Part shown: piece by piece, positions 14,533-22,220 of the stretch
Layout: each line of letters begins with the position of its first letter
Position numbering within the stretch: the stretch's first letter is position 1
NCBI GenBank assembly: GCA_002345845.1
Contig: DDWF01000102.1
Location: 1-27,360, forward strand
Direction of reading: 5' to 3'
Source of the DNA: Betaproteobacteria bacterium UBA2293
GTDB lineage: Bacteria; Pseudomonadota; Gammaproteobacteria; Burkholderiales; Rhodocyclaceae
DNA length: 27,360 bases
Translations under genes and position numbers: made by a program
The notes under the pieces: generated by a model
What the model was told of the DNA's origin: nothing
Database searches by the model: none
What the model saw: the letters and a program-made list of their open reading frames with translations, nothing else

Positions 14533-16083
14533 ATGTGGCTACATGCAGACATCAAGTCGCTGGCTGACATTCCCCGCTACCACGCGAAGAAGTCGCCGAC
14601 CAAGACGGCGCTCAAGGGAAATGGTCGCAGCCTGACTTTCCAGGAGCTCGACGCCTCGACCAGCCGGATCGCCAACGCCATCGTCAAGACCGGGACTCCC
14701 CGGCTGTCGCACGTGTCCTTCCTCGGCAAGAACTCGATCGAATACCTTGAAGTGCTGTTCGGCGCCAACAAGGCCGGTTGCGCCATGCTGCCGCTGAACT
14801 GGCGTGCCTCGGCAGCCGAACTGGCGGCCGTCGTGGATGATGCCAATACGCCGCTGGTCTTCGTCGACAAGGAATATGCCGGCCTGCTCGAAGACGTGCA
14901 GTCGCGGACCTCGACTCGCTTCACGGTGATCCTCTTTGATTCGACCTCGGCAGATGCTTCGCCGCTCCGGGAGTTGCTGGCCAGCGTGCCGGATAGCGAT
15001 CCGAAGATCGAGATCCATCCCGAGGATACCGCACTGCTGATGTACACCTCGGGTACCACGGGCAAGCCGAAGGGGGTGCAGATGTCCCACGGCGGGCTCA
15101 ACTTCATGCGCCTCTGCGAGCATCTGGAACCTGCCTATCAGTGGGAGGCCAATGACGTGATGATGTTCGTTATGCCGAACTTCCATCTGGTTGGTACCGG
15201 ACTGACCGTCCAGGCGCTGTACAACGGCGTCACCGTCACCATCCTGCCGGCCCTGGTCGTGCCGGACGTCCTGCGCACCATCGCCGATGACCGGCCGAGC
15301 ATCTGCTGCCTGGTGCCGACGGCGATCCAGATGCTGCTCGATCACCCGGAGGCAAAAAACACTGATTTTTCCTCCTTGCGCATGGTCTGGTACGCCGGTT
15401 CGTCGATTACCTCGCAAGTGCTCAAGCGGGCGATCCTTGAGATGAAGTGCAAGTTCATGCAGTTCTATGGCGCCACCGAGAGCTGCGGGGCGCTGACCCT
15501 GCTGCGTCCCGAGCAGCATGTGATCGAGGATGAACAGAAGCTGAAATCCTGCGGTACGGCCTTGCCACTGATCGAGATCCGTATTGTTGACCAACAAGGC
15601 GACGAAGTTCCGCAGGGGGGGGTCGGCGAATTCCTGGTGCGCTCGCCAACGTTGTTCAAGGGCTACTGGAAGCAGCCCGATGCGACCGAGGCAGCATTGC
15701 AGGATGGCTGGTACCGCTCGGGTGATGTTGGTTTCAAGGATGCCGAGGGACTTTTCTATATCGTCGATCGCGCCAAGGACATGATTGTCTCCGGTGGCGA
15801 GAACATCTATTCGACCGAGGTCGAACAGGCACTGGTCAAGCATCCGGCGGTGGCCATGACGGCCGTCTTCGGCGTGCCCGATGAGCAATGGGGTGAGCGA
15901 GTGACGGCGGTGGTCGTCCTGGCCAACGGGAAGACCGTCACCGAGGAAGAACTGCTCGAGCATTGCCGGACGCTGATCGCTCGCTACAAGGTGCCGAAGA
16001 AAATCATCTTTGCCGAGCAGCTGCCGATGACGCCGACCGGCAAGATCAAGAAGACCTCGATTCGTTCGCAGTATGGCAGCTAG
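14533..16083 (+). CDS. Acyl-CoA synthetase (AMP-forming), FadD-like
   Basis: This 516-residue ANL-superfamily ligase activates a carboxylic acid with ATP and CoA through an acyl-adenylate. Visible core motifs are the phosphate loop Y-T-S-G-T-T-G-K-P-K-G (171-181), the adenine-binding Y-G-A-T-E-S, the Y-R-S-G-D hinge region, the G-G-E-N-I-Y block, and the A10 lysine K504 in P-M-T-P-T-G-K. Its length fits short FadD-type or FadD3/terpenoid acid ligases rather than acetyl-CoA synthetase. The ATG follows AGGAG. Upstream are the crotonase (47 bases away) and further beta-oxidation genes, so the substrate is probably the acid made after P450 or molybdenum-enzyme hydroxylation and oxidation. The exact acid cannot be deduced. 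Confidence 0.9.
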   Translation: MWLHADIKSLADIPRYHAKKSPTKTALKGNGRSLTFQELDASTSRIANAIVKTGTPRLSHVSFLGKNSIEYLEVLFGANKAGCAMLPLNWRASAAELAAVVDDANTPLVFVDKEYAGLLEDVQSRTSTRFTVILFDSTSADASPLRELLASVPDSDPKIEIHPEDTALLMYTSGTTGKPKGVQMSHGGLNFMRLCEHLEPAYQWEANDVMMFVMPNFHLVGTGLTVQALYNGVTVTILPALVVPDVLRTIADDRPSICCLVPTAIQMLLDHPEAKNTDFSSLRMVWYAGSSITSQVLKRAILEMKCKFMQFYGATESCGALTLLRPEQHVIEDEQKLKSCGTALPLIEIRIVDQQGDEVPQGGVGEFLVRSPTLFKGYWKQPDATEAALQDGWYRSGDVGFKDAEGLFYIVDRAKDMIVSGGENIYSTEVEQALVKHPAVAMTAVFGVPDEQWGERVTAVVVLANGKTVTEEELLEHCRTLIARYKVPKKIIFAEQLPMTPTGKIKKTSIRSQYGS

Positions 16084-16092
16084 TTCCTAGCG

Positions 16093-16121
16093 AAAGGGAT
16101 AGCGATCCGCTATCCCCTTTT
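16093..16121 (+). terminator. Possible intrinsic terminator between the two CoA ligase genes
   Basis: A perfect 9-base stem, GGGATAGCG (16096-16104) and CGCTATCCC (16108-16116), closes a three-base ATC loop. It is preceded by AAA and followed by CTTTT. It sits 12 bases after the stop of the FadD-like gene. The U-tract is short, so partial termination or mRNA processing is likely rather than a full stop, with part of the transcript continuing into the acetoacetyl-CoA synthetase-like gene. Confidence 0.6.
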
Positions 16122-16197
16122 CCGGTGAGGCAGTCATGCCTGAGCTGTGCCGGCACTTTGCAGTCTGTGTTTCAAATCCATTCAGTGGAGTAGTTCC

Positions 16198-18189
16198 ATG
16201 CCCCTCCCAACCAATCTTGATTCAGCCACAGCGACCTGGGTTCCCTCGGCGAATGGTATCGCTGCCAGCAATATGGCCCGCTTCTGTCTCGCTGTCGAGA
16301 AGCAGTGGCAGCGTTCATTTGCCAGCTATGACGATATGCATCGGTGGTCGATCGATCATTTGGACGAATTCTGGACATCGCTCTGGGATTTCTGTGGTGT
16401 CGTTGCGGCCTCGCGTGGCGAGCGTGTGCTGGTCGAAGGCAGCACCATGGAAGCAGTGCAGTGGTTTCCCGATGCGCGCTTGAATTTCGCCGAGAATCTG
16501 CTGCGCCGGCGTGGTTCAGCAGACGGCATCGTCTTCTGGGGCGAGGATCGCGTGAAACGGCGCCTTAGTCGCGATGACCTGTTCCTGGCGGTCGCTCGCC
16601 TGGCGGCAGCCCTCCGTGCCAGTGGTGTCAAGGAGGGCGACCGTGTGGCCGCCTACATGCCCAACATGCCGGAGACGATCGTCGCAATGCTGGCAGCGGC
16701 CAGCATTGGTGCCATCTTCAGTTCGGCCTCGCCCGATTTTGGACCTCAGGGCGTACTCGACCGCTTCGGACAAATTGAGCCGGTGGTTCTCTTCGTTGCC
16801 GATGGCTATTTCTACAACGGCAAGCAGCATGAGTCACTGTCCAAGGTACGGGAGATCGTTGCTGCGCTGCCGTCGGTCAAGCAGGTGGTGGTTTGTCCTT
16901 ATATCGCATCGAGCTGGGATCTCGACGGTATTCGCGGGGCGTCGATGCTGGACGATTTCGTCGCGCCGTTCGCTGAGGTCGCGACGATCGAATTCGCCCA
17001 GTTGCCATTCGATCATCCGCTCTACATCGTGTTCTCCTCCGGCACCACTGGCGTGCCAAAGTGCATCGTACACCGGGCGGGCGGCGCGCTGCTGCTGCAT
17101 CTCAAGGAGCATCGATTGCATGGTGGTATCAATCCGGGCAGCCGCCTCTTCTACTTCGCCACCTGCAGTTGGGTGATGTGGAACTGGTTGACCTCCGGGC
17201 TGGCTTCCGGTGCTGCCCTGATGCTTTACGACGGCAGCCCGTTTGCTGCCAACAACAACATTCTGTTCGACTACATGCAGGCCGAGCGTTTCACCCATTT
17301 CGGCACCTCGGCCAAGTTTATCGAGGCCTGCGAGAAGGCCGGCATGAAACCCAACACCACGCATGACTTCACCTCGGTGGAAGTGATCTATTCGACGGGC
17401 AGTCCCTTGCTGGCAGAGGGCTACGACTACGTCTACGGCACCTTCAAGAAGGATGTCCATATCTCCTCGATCTCTGGCGGCACCGATCTGCTCGGTGCCT
17501 TCGTCGGTGGCAATCCGGTCACTCCGCTGTGGCGCGGCGAGATTCAGAGCAAGCTGCTCGGCATGGCGGTTGAAGTCTTTGACGACCGTGGCCAGCCGGT
17601 GCGCGAGCAGAAGGGCGAACTGGTGTGCACCCGACCGTTCCCCACCCAGCCGCTGTATTTCTGGAACGATCCGCAGGGCGAGAAGTACCACAGCGCCTAT
17701 TTCGCCCGCTTCGAAGGCATCTGGTGCCACGGCGACTATTGCGAGATTACCGCGCATGGTGGCTACATCATCTACGGGCGCTCGGATGCCACGCTCAATC
17801 CCGGCGGGGTTCGGATCGGCACCTCCGAGATCTATCGCCAGGTCGATCGTGTTGGCGAGGTCGTCGAGTCCATCGTCATCGGTCAGAACTGGCCGCCGAC
17901 TGCCCCGGGCGACGTCCGGGTCGTGTTGTTCGTCAAGCTGCGCGACGGACAGCAACTCGACAAGGCCCTCGAGGACCGTATCCGCCAGGCGATCCGCGAA
18001 AACACCACGCCGCGGCATGTGCCGGCAAGGATCGTCCAGGTCGGCGACATCCCGCGCACCAAGAGCGGCAAGATCGTCGAGATTGCCGTGCGCCAAGTCG
18101 TCCATGGCGAGTTGGTCAAGAATACCGAGGCCCTGGCCAATCCGGAGGCCCTGGAGCAATACCGTGACCGTGCCGAATTGGCTAGCTGA
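16198..18189 (+). CDS. Acetoacetyl-CoA synthetase-like ligase
   Basis: This 663-residue ANL-superfamily ligase has the size and N-terminal layout of acetoacetyl-CoA synthetases: the W-F-P-D-A-R-L-N-F-A-E-N-L-L segment, A-A-Y-M-P-N-M-P-E-T, and I-F-S-S-A-S-P-D-F-G. Core motifs are F-S-S-G-T-T-G-V-P-K (phosphate loop), I-S-G-G-T-D adenine binding, G-R-S-D-A-T-L-N-P-G-G-V-R, and the C-terminal R-T-K-S-G-K with A10 lysine K625. The usual reaction is ATP-dependent activation of acetoacetate. In this operon it may salvage acetoacetate released at the end of branched-chain or isoprenoid degradation, or it may act on a related oxo acid. The start is ATG 16198 with GGAG upstream; the earlier in-frame ATG at 16147 adds residues of no evident use. 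The stop is 15 bases before the next gene. Confidence 0.85.
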   Translation: MPLPTNLDSATATWVPSANGIAASNMARFCLAVEKQWQRSFASYDDMHRWSIDHLDEFWTSLWDFCGVVAASRGERVLVEGSTMEAVQWFPDARLNFAENLLRRRGSADGIVFWGEDRVKRRLSRDDLFLAVARLAAALRASGVKEGDRVAAYMPNMPETIVAMLAAASIGAIFSSASPDFGPQGVLDRFGQIEPVVLFVADGYFYNGKQHESLSKVREIVAALPSVKQVVVCPYIASSWDLDGIRGASMLDDFVAPFAEVATIEFAQLPFDHPLYIVFSSGTTGVPKCIVHRAGGALLLHLKEHRLHGGINPGSRLFYFATCSWVMWNWLTSGLASGAALMLYDGSPFAANNNILFDYMQAERFTHFGTSAKFIEACEKAGMKPNTTHDFTSVEVIYSTGSPLLAEGYDYVYGTFKKDVHISSISGGTDLLGAFVGGNPVTPLWRGEIQSKLLGMAVEVFDDRGQPVREQKGELVCTRPFPTQPLYFWNDPQGEKYHSAYFARFEGIWCHGDYCEITAHGGYIIYGRSDATLNPGGVRIGTSEIYRQVDRVGEVVESIVIGQNWPPTAPGDVRVVLFVKLRDGQQLDKALEDRIRQAIRENTTPRHVPARIVQVGDIPRTKSGKIVEIAVRQVVHGELVKNTEALANPEALEQYRDRAELAS

Positions 18190-18204
18190 TCTGGGGAAAA
18201 ACCG

Positions 18205-18708
18205 GTGATCGCAACTTTTCAGCGCAGGATGATCGGCCATGGCGCATTAATCCTGCTCGTTGCCATGGTCGCCGGTTTCGGCTTGCTGGTTAGCCTGCTC
18301 GGCGGTATCGAGTTGTGGCCTGGGCAGATCACACCGTTGGCCCTCGGCGGTGATGGCGAGGCATGGCGGCGGGCCCATCTCGGCGGCTTGCTCAACGGGC
18401 TGCTGCTGCTCGGCATTGCGCTGGCGATGCCGGTATTGCGTTTTTCGCCTGGCCCGGCCCGCCAATTGTGTTGGATGATGATCGGCACCGGCTGGGCCAA
18501 CACGTTGTTCTACTGGGCGGCCATCGTTGCCCCCAATCGCGCGCTGAGCTTTGCCGGCAATCGTTTTGGCGAGAGCAGCCTGGCGAGCATCATCGGTCTG
18601 GCACCGGCATTGCTTTTCGTCATCGTATCCATGTTGGCCACCGGCCTGGTCGTGCGCCAGGCCTTCCGGACGCAGGCCCGCGAACCGGGGGGGCCGGCTG
18701 ATGCTTGA
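18205..18708 (+). CDS. Styrene oxide isomerase-like membrane protein
   Basis: This 167-residue protein has four hydrophobic helices. It matches the StyC (styrene oxide isomerase) pattern in length and spacing: A-H-L-G-G-L-L-N-G, G-W-A-N-x-x-F-Y, then P-N-R-A-L-S-F and N-R-F-G, ending L-A-P-A-L-L-F. StyC is a small heme b membrane enzyme that turns styrene oxide into phenylacetaldehyde. The heme-ligand His (H58) and the active-site Asn and Tyr (N64, Y103) reported for StyC fall at the same numbers here. The reported Asp at 95 is replaced by T95. These residue roles are recalled, not checked. It starts at GTG 18205, 15 bases after the acetoacetyl-CoA synthetase-like gene, so it is co-transcribed. 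No styrene monooxygenase genes are nearby; an aliphatic or terpenoid epoxide is a plausible substrate. Confidence 0.78.
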   Translation: MIATFQRRMIGHGALILLVAMVAGFGLLVSLLGGIELWPGQITPLALGGDGEAWRRAHLGGLLNGLLLLGIALAMPVLRFSPGPARQLCWMMIGTGWANTLFYWAAIVAPNRALSFAGNRFGESSLASIIGLAPALLFVIVSMLATGLVVRQAFRTQAREPGGPADA

Positions 18709-18732
18709 TTAGATAATTCAAAGGGGAAAAAC

Positions 18733-19188
18733 GTGACTGCGAAATATTATTGGGAAGACTTTCCCGTCGGCGACAAGCGGCTCTGCGGTCCGGTTACGGT
18801 GAGTGCAGAGGAAATCATCGACTTTGCGCTGAAGTTCGATCCCCAGGATTTTCACATTGATGCCGAACTCGCCAAGCATTCCCGTTTTGGCTCGTTGATC
18901 GCCAGTGGTTGGCATGTCTGCGCCATGGCCATGCGCCTGATCTGCGACGGTTTCATGCTGGAAACAGCTGGTCTCGGTTCACCCGGTGTGGACAAGGTGC
19001 GCTGGAAACAGCCTGTGCGTCCCGGCGACTCGCTGAGTCTTCAGGCCCTGGTGCTCGGCGCGCGCCGTTCCGAGAGTCGGCCGGAGGTCGGTCTGGTGCA
19101 CTGGCATTGGGATATCACCAACCAGCTTGGTCAGTCGATTGCCGAGATCGAGTCGACCGGGATGGTTCGCTGCCGAAGCACTGCTTGA
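18733..19188 (+). CDS. MaoC-like (hot-dog) hydratase
   Basis: This 151-residue single hot-dog-domain protein has the MaoC/(R)-hydratase active-site segment near residues 31-45. D36 and H41 in F-D-P-Q-D-F-H-I-D occupy the positions of the catalytic Asp-His pair, followed by the F-G-S-L-I-A-S-G-W-H segment that lines the acyl tunnel. Members hydrate 2-enoyl-CoA to the (R)-3-hydroxyacyl-CoA. Since the crotonase of this operon lacks the hydratase glutamates, this protein may provide the hydration step. It starts at GTG 18733 with AAGGGG upstream, 24 bases after the isomerase-like gene. It is the last gene of the operon: a 127-base gap with a weak GGCCC/GGGCC hairpin (19195-19215) follows. The substrate is unknown. 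Confidence 0.85.
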   Translation: MTAKYYWEDFPVGDKRLCGPVTVSAEEIIDFALKFDPQDFHIDAELAKHSRFGSLIASGWHVCAMAMRLICDGFMLETAGLGSPGVDKVRWKQPVRPGDSLSLQALVLGARRSESRPEVGLVHWHWDITNQLGQSIAEIESTGMVRCRSTA

Positions 19189-19281
19189 GTGCCAGGCCCT
19201 TCCCGGCAGCGGGCCAGGTTTCCTGATTTTGCGCAGCGAGACGGCTGGCGAATGGAAACTTCCAGCAAAACAGGATCGATG

Positions 19282-19287
19282 TATACT
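19282..19287 (+). promoter_or_regulatory. Possible -10 element for the Cache-protein gene
   Basis: TATACT, preceded by TG, stands 28 bases before the ATG at 19316 in a locally AT-rich stretch. No good -35 hexamer is visible at the proper distance, so it may depend on the upstream TG or an activator. The gap from the previous operon makes a separate promoter reasonable. Confidence 0.35.
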
Positions 19288-19315
19288 GTACGCATCATTA
19301 TTAATTGGGGGTGCC

Positions 19316-20191
19316 ATGATCAAGCAAGCTAGGGTTTTATTGTCAGTTGCGGCATTGGCCATTGCCATGCCGCCGCTGACCCAGGCGGCAGCTGCGGGGG
19401 CTACTGTCTCGTCGGTCGCCGCTGCGGATGATCAGGCCAGGGCCAAGGCCTTGCTCGCCAAGGCTGTGGCCCACCTGAAGGAAAATGGTGAGCGTGCCTA
19501 TGCGGCTTTCAGCCGAACCGGCGAATTTACCGACGGTGAGCAGTACGTCTATGTGGTCGGAAGTGATGGAGTTTTGCTGGCCAGCGGGGGCGCCTCGTTC
19601 AATTTTATTGGCCGCAACATGCTGGATTACAAGGACAGTGATGGCAAGAAGCTGTTCCAGGAACTGCTCGAAGGGGCCAAAAGCAAGGGTAGTGGCATCC
19701 TTGAGTATCGCTGGCTGAATCTTCAGCGTGGCACGGTGGAGCGCAAGGTGGCCTTCTACCAGGCGGTCGGCGAGCGCATCGTTGCCGTCGGCTACTACAT
19801 GCCGAGAGGTACGCCAGAGCAGGCAAAGTCCATCCTCTGGCGGGCTGCGGATGAAGTTAAACGTCTTGGGCCGCAAATATTTCCGCGCTTCAACGACATC
19901 AACGGTGGCTTCGTTCAGGATGATACCTACGTTTTTGTCGTCGGTATCAAGGACATGCGCATGCATGCGCACGGTGCCATGCCCCGGCTGGTTGGCCGGA
20001 ATGTCGCCGAGTTGGCCGACGCCAACGGCAAGCCGATCATCCGCCAGATGATTGACATCGTGACCAGCAAGGGCGAAGGCTCGCTCGACTATCAGTGGCG
20101 CAACCCGGTAACTGGCAAGATCGAGAACAAGCGGACCTTCTTGCTGCGCGTCGGCGACTACATGATCGGCGTCGGTTACTACCAGCCCTGA
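19316..20191 (+). CDS. Exported protein with two Cache-like sensor repeats
   Basis: This 291-residue protein has a signal peptide (K-Q-A-R, a hydrophobic stretch, then cleavage near T-Q-A-A at 22-25). The mature part consists of two similar halves, about 43-163 and 172-290. Each has a Y-V-Y-V-V-G or Y-V-F-V-V-G strand, an I-G-R-N or V-G-R-N turn, a D-x-D/A-N-G-K loop, a K-G-x-G-x-L-x-Y segment and a closing V-G-Y-Y strand. This is the layout of small Cache (sCache_2) domains, which bind small molecules in the periplasm. There is no transmembrane or signalling domain after them, so it would act as a soluble binding protein rather than a chemoreceptor. The start is ATG 19316 behind GGGG. A terminator ends the transcript. 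The ligand is unknown. Confidence 0.82.
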   Translation: MIKQARVLLSVAALAIAMPPLTQAAAAGATVSSVAAADDQARAKALLAKAVAHLKENGERAYAAFSRTGEFTDGEQYVYVVGSDGVLLASGGASFNFIGRNMLDYKDSDGKKLFQELLEGAKSKGSGILEYRWLNLQRGTVERKVAFYQAVGERIVAVGYYMPRGTPEQAKSILWRAADEVKRLGPQIFPRFNDINGGFVQDDTYVFVVGIKDMRMHAHGAMPRLVGRNVAELADANGKPIIRQMIDIVTSKGEGSLDYQWRNPVTGKIENKRTFLLRVGDYMIGVGYYQP

Positions 20192-20243
20192 TTTACCCGG
20201 TGGGATGGCTCGCGCCTCCCACGGTAAATTGCTAACTGCAAAG

Positions 20244-20277
20244 CAGCGTGCTCGCGTCTTGCGGCACGCTGTTTTTT
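20244..20277 (+). terminator. Intrinsic terminator after the Cache-protein gene
   Basis: A perfect 8-base stem, CAGCGTGC (20244-20251) and GCACGCTG (20264-20271), is continued by an inner CGC/GCG pair of arms. Six T follow directly (20272-20277). This is a textbook rho-independent terminator, about 50 bases after the stop at 20191, and it separates the beta-oxidation side from the molybdenum-enzyme operon. Confidence 0.9.
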
Positions 20278-20461
20278 CGTTCTGGAATTGTGGAGTTTCC
20301 CGGTTTAGTCACCTGTTGCGCCGAACTCGAACCCCTGAGAATGGCACGTTGAACTTGGCCGAACGGGCGTTGCTTGGATTCTTGATGCAGATCAAGTTGC
20401 TACATAAAAAGGCTTCCTGAGGCGGAAATATCTGCATTAAACGAATGCTTTTCTCCTCTGA
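20278..20461. other. Non-coding spacer before the molybdenum-enzyme promoter
   Basis: Nothing recognisable lies here. A 71-codon open frame spans 20205-20420, but it overlaps the terminator and has no credible ribosome-binding site. A T-arm-like stretch on the minus strand (around 20325-20337) is not part of a full tRNA. Confidence 0.5.
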
Positions 20462-20491
20462 TTGCGATATAAGTACGCTAGCGTATATTAT
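20462..20491 (+). promoter_or_regulatory. Putative promoter with palindromic operator for the molybdenum-hydroxylase operon
   Basis: TTGCGA (20462-20467) and TATATT (20484-20489), 16 bases apart (or TATTAT at 20486-20491, 18 apart), form a sigma70-like promoter. A perfect 12-base palindrome, TACGCTAGCGTA (20474-20485), fills the spacer and runs into the -10. This is the arrangement of a repressor-controlled promoter. It is unlike an FNR box (TTGAT-N4-ATCAA), so anaerobic control, if any, would be through another protein. The AAGGAG ribosome-binding site of the first gene follows at 20517-20522. Confidence 0.55.
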
Positions 20492-20525
20492 GATTGTCGG
20501 ACGAGATTCGACAGACAAGGAGACC

Positions 20526-21152
20526 ATGGTGAGGAGCCAACGTGTAGCAAAAATCAGCGATTTCCTGGCGCCGGCAGCAAGCGCTTGGGGGCAGGTCGCC
20601 GGTGAGGAGATTCCCCTGATGCCGACCCCGCTGCCAATGCAGCCGACCGAATACATCCGCAATTCGTGGGAAGGCAGGCCTTACGGTGGCGTCAAGTCGC
20701 TGCGGGTGGCCAGCGTTCATGACGGTGAAACCTGGGCGATCCGCGCCACCTGGCAAGGCGTGTCGCCGGCCGGCAAGGATTTCCCCGACGCCCTGGCAGT
20801 CGCCCTGCCGGTCAGCGGCAAGCCGGCGCTGATCACCATGGGCGGGGATGGGGCGCCAGTCCAGTTCCTGCGCTGGGCCGCCAACAAGGACAAGCCCATG
20901 TCCATCGTCGCCACCGGTATCGGCAGTTCGCGACCGGGGGCCAAGATCAAGAGTGGCGCTCAAGGTGAGGCCTCGGGCGATATCTGGAACGTGGTCATTA
21001 CCCGTGCTCTCGGCTTCGGCAAGGAGGTGGCGCCGCTGGTCGCCGGCAAGAAGACGCAGATCGGTTTCGCCGTCTGGCTGGGCGCCAACGACGAGCGAGC
21101 CGGCATCAAGGCCTTTTCCATCGATTGGGCCGAGCTGGCCCTGGACGCCTGA
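20526..21152 (+). CDS. Molybdenum hydroxylase gamma subunit, heme b (ethylbenzene dehydrogenase type)
   Basis: This 208-residue protein is of the EB_dh heme-binding family, the gamma subunit of ethylbenzene dehydrogenase, steroid C25 dehydrogenase and related DMSO-reductase-family type II enzymes. It holds one heme b with a Met/Lys axial pair and passes electrons out of the complex. By motif position the ligands here should be M105 (A-L-I-T-M-G-G) and K195 (E-R-A-G-I-K-A-F-S). A late W-L-G-A-N-D-E-R segment also fits. No signal peptide is visible at the N-terminus, so if the complex is periplasmic this subunit would have to be carried with alpha. The start is ATG 20526 with AAGGAGA just upstream. 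It is the first gene of the operon, although gamma is the third in the ebd operon. The next gene begins 9 bases after its stop. Confidence 0.85.
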   Translation: MVRSQRVAKISDFLAPAASAWGQVAGEEIPLMPTPLPMQPTEYIRNSWEGRPYGGVKSLRVASVHDGETWAIRATWQGVSPAGKDFPDALAVALPVSGKPALITMGGDGAPVQFLRWAANKDKPMSIVATGIGSSRPGAKIKSGAQGEASGDIWNVVITRALGFGKEVAPLVAGKKTQIGFAVWLGANDERAGIKAFSIDWAELALDA

Positions 21153-21161
21153 GGACGCATC

Positions 21162-22220
21162 ATGAGCAAAAGACAAGTCGCGATGGTCATGGACCTCAAC
21201 AAGTGCCTCGGCTGCCAGACCTGCACTATCGCCTGCAAGACCTTGTGGACCAAGCGCGAAGGCATGTCCCACATGTACTGGAACACGGTGAACACCCAAC
21301 CGGGCACCGGGACGCCGCATAACTACGAGACCATGGGTGGCGGGTTCAAGGATGGCGTGGCGCAGCGCGGCCACCGGCCGACGGTGGAAGAGTTCGGCAA
21401 GGCCTGGGATTTCAATCACCAGGAAGTGGCCTTCGGCGGCAAGCCGGACGCCCATCTGATGGCCGATGGCGGCCATGCCGGCAAAGGGCCGAACTGGGAC
21501 GAGGACATCGGCGGCGGCGAATACCCCAACAGCTACTATTTCTACCTGCCGCGGATCTGCAATCACTGCACCCATCCGGCCTGCCTCGAGGCTTGCCCGC
21601 GCAAGGCGATCGAGAAGCGCGAGGAGGACGGCATCGTCCTGATCAACGAGGACAAGTGCCGCGGTCATCGCTTTTGCCAGGAAGCCTGCCCGTACAAGAA
21701 GATCTATTACAACGAGGTCGAGGAAGTTTCCCAGAAGTGCATCTTCTGCTACCCGCGCATCGACGAAGGCGTCACCACCGCCTGTTCGCGCCAATGTCCG
21801 GGGCGCATCCGCTTCGTCGGCTATCTCGACGACCAGGAAGGGCCGATCTTCAAGCTGGTGCACAAGTACAAGGTGGCCTTGCCCCTGCATTCCGAATACG
21901 GGACACGCCCGAACGTTTTCTACGTACCGCCGCTGTCGCCGCCCAGGCTTGATGAAAATGGGGATGCGACCGACGAGCCACGCATTCCGACCGACTACCT
22001 GATCTCGCTGTTCGGCCCGCGCGTGCCGGACGTGCTGAAGAAGATCGAAGACGAACGTGAGCGCGTGCGCAATGGCGAGACCTCCGAACTGATGGACCTG
22101 CTGATTTCGCGCAAATGGCAGGATCTGTTCGGGCCGTTTACCAAGCACCCGCGCGATGCCGGGCGCCAGATGGGGCAGGGATCGCCGGTCAAGTTCTACA
22201 AGAAAGGAGAGCGTCCGTGA
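21162..22220 (+). CDS. Molybdenum hydroxylase beta subunit, iron-sulfur protein (NarH/EbdB type)
   Basis: This 352-residue electron-transfer subunit carries four cysteine groups: C15/C18/C21/C25, C133/C136/C141/C145, C166/C172/C176 and C193/C196/C208/C212. In the third group the second cysteine is replaced (C-R-G-H-R-F-C, H169), the same pattern as the C-R-G-x-R-x-C of NarH and EbdB that gives a [3Fe-4S] cluster. The expected content is therefore three [4Fe-4S] and one [3Fe-4S], linking the alpha-subunit FS0 cluster to the gamma heme. It has no signal peptide of its own, as usual for subunits that travel with alpha through Tat. Its stop overlaps the alpha start (GTGA). Homology to EbdB/S25DH beta is by recalled motifs; the class is certain. 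Confidence 0.92.
   Translation: MSKRQVAMVMDLNKCLGCQTCTIACKTLWTKREGMSHMYWNTVNTQPGTGTPHNYETMGGGFKDGVAQRGHRPTVEEFGKAWDFNHQEVAFGGKPDAHLMADGGHAGKGPNWDEDIGGGEYPNSYYFYLPRICNHCTHPACLEACPRKAIEKREEDGIVLINEDKCRGHRFCQEACPYKKIYYNEVEEVSQKCIFCYPRIDEGVTTACSRQCPGRIRFVGYLDDQEGPIFKLVHKYKVALPLHSEYGTRPNVFYVPPLSPPRLDENGDATDEPRIPTDYLISLFGPRVPDVLKKIEDERERVRNGETSELMDLLISRKWQDLFGPFTKHPRDAGRQMGQGSPVKFYKKGERP

Noticed and set aside
18205..18708. Generic cytochrome c oxidase-type or DoxX-type small membrane protein
   Set aside because: The spacing of His, Asn, G-W-A-N, Tyr, P-N-R and N-R-F-G fits styrene oxide isomerase far better than those families.
20325..20337. tRNA T-arm-like sequence on the minus strand (GTTCGAGTTC)
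   Set aside because: The flanking bases do not form a T-stem, acceptor stem or anticodon arm; taken as chance.
20478..22148. Minus-strand frame of about 550 codons over the gamma and beta genes
   Set aside because: It is antisense to two clear genes; no start site or family pattern supports it.
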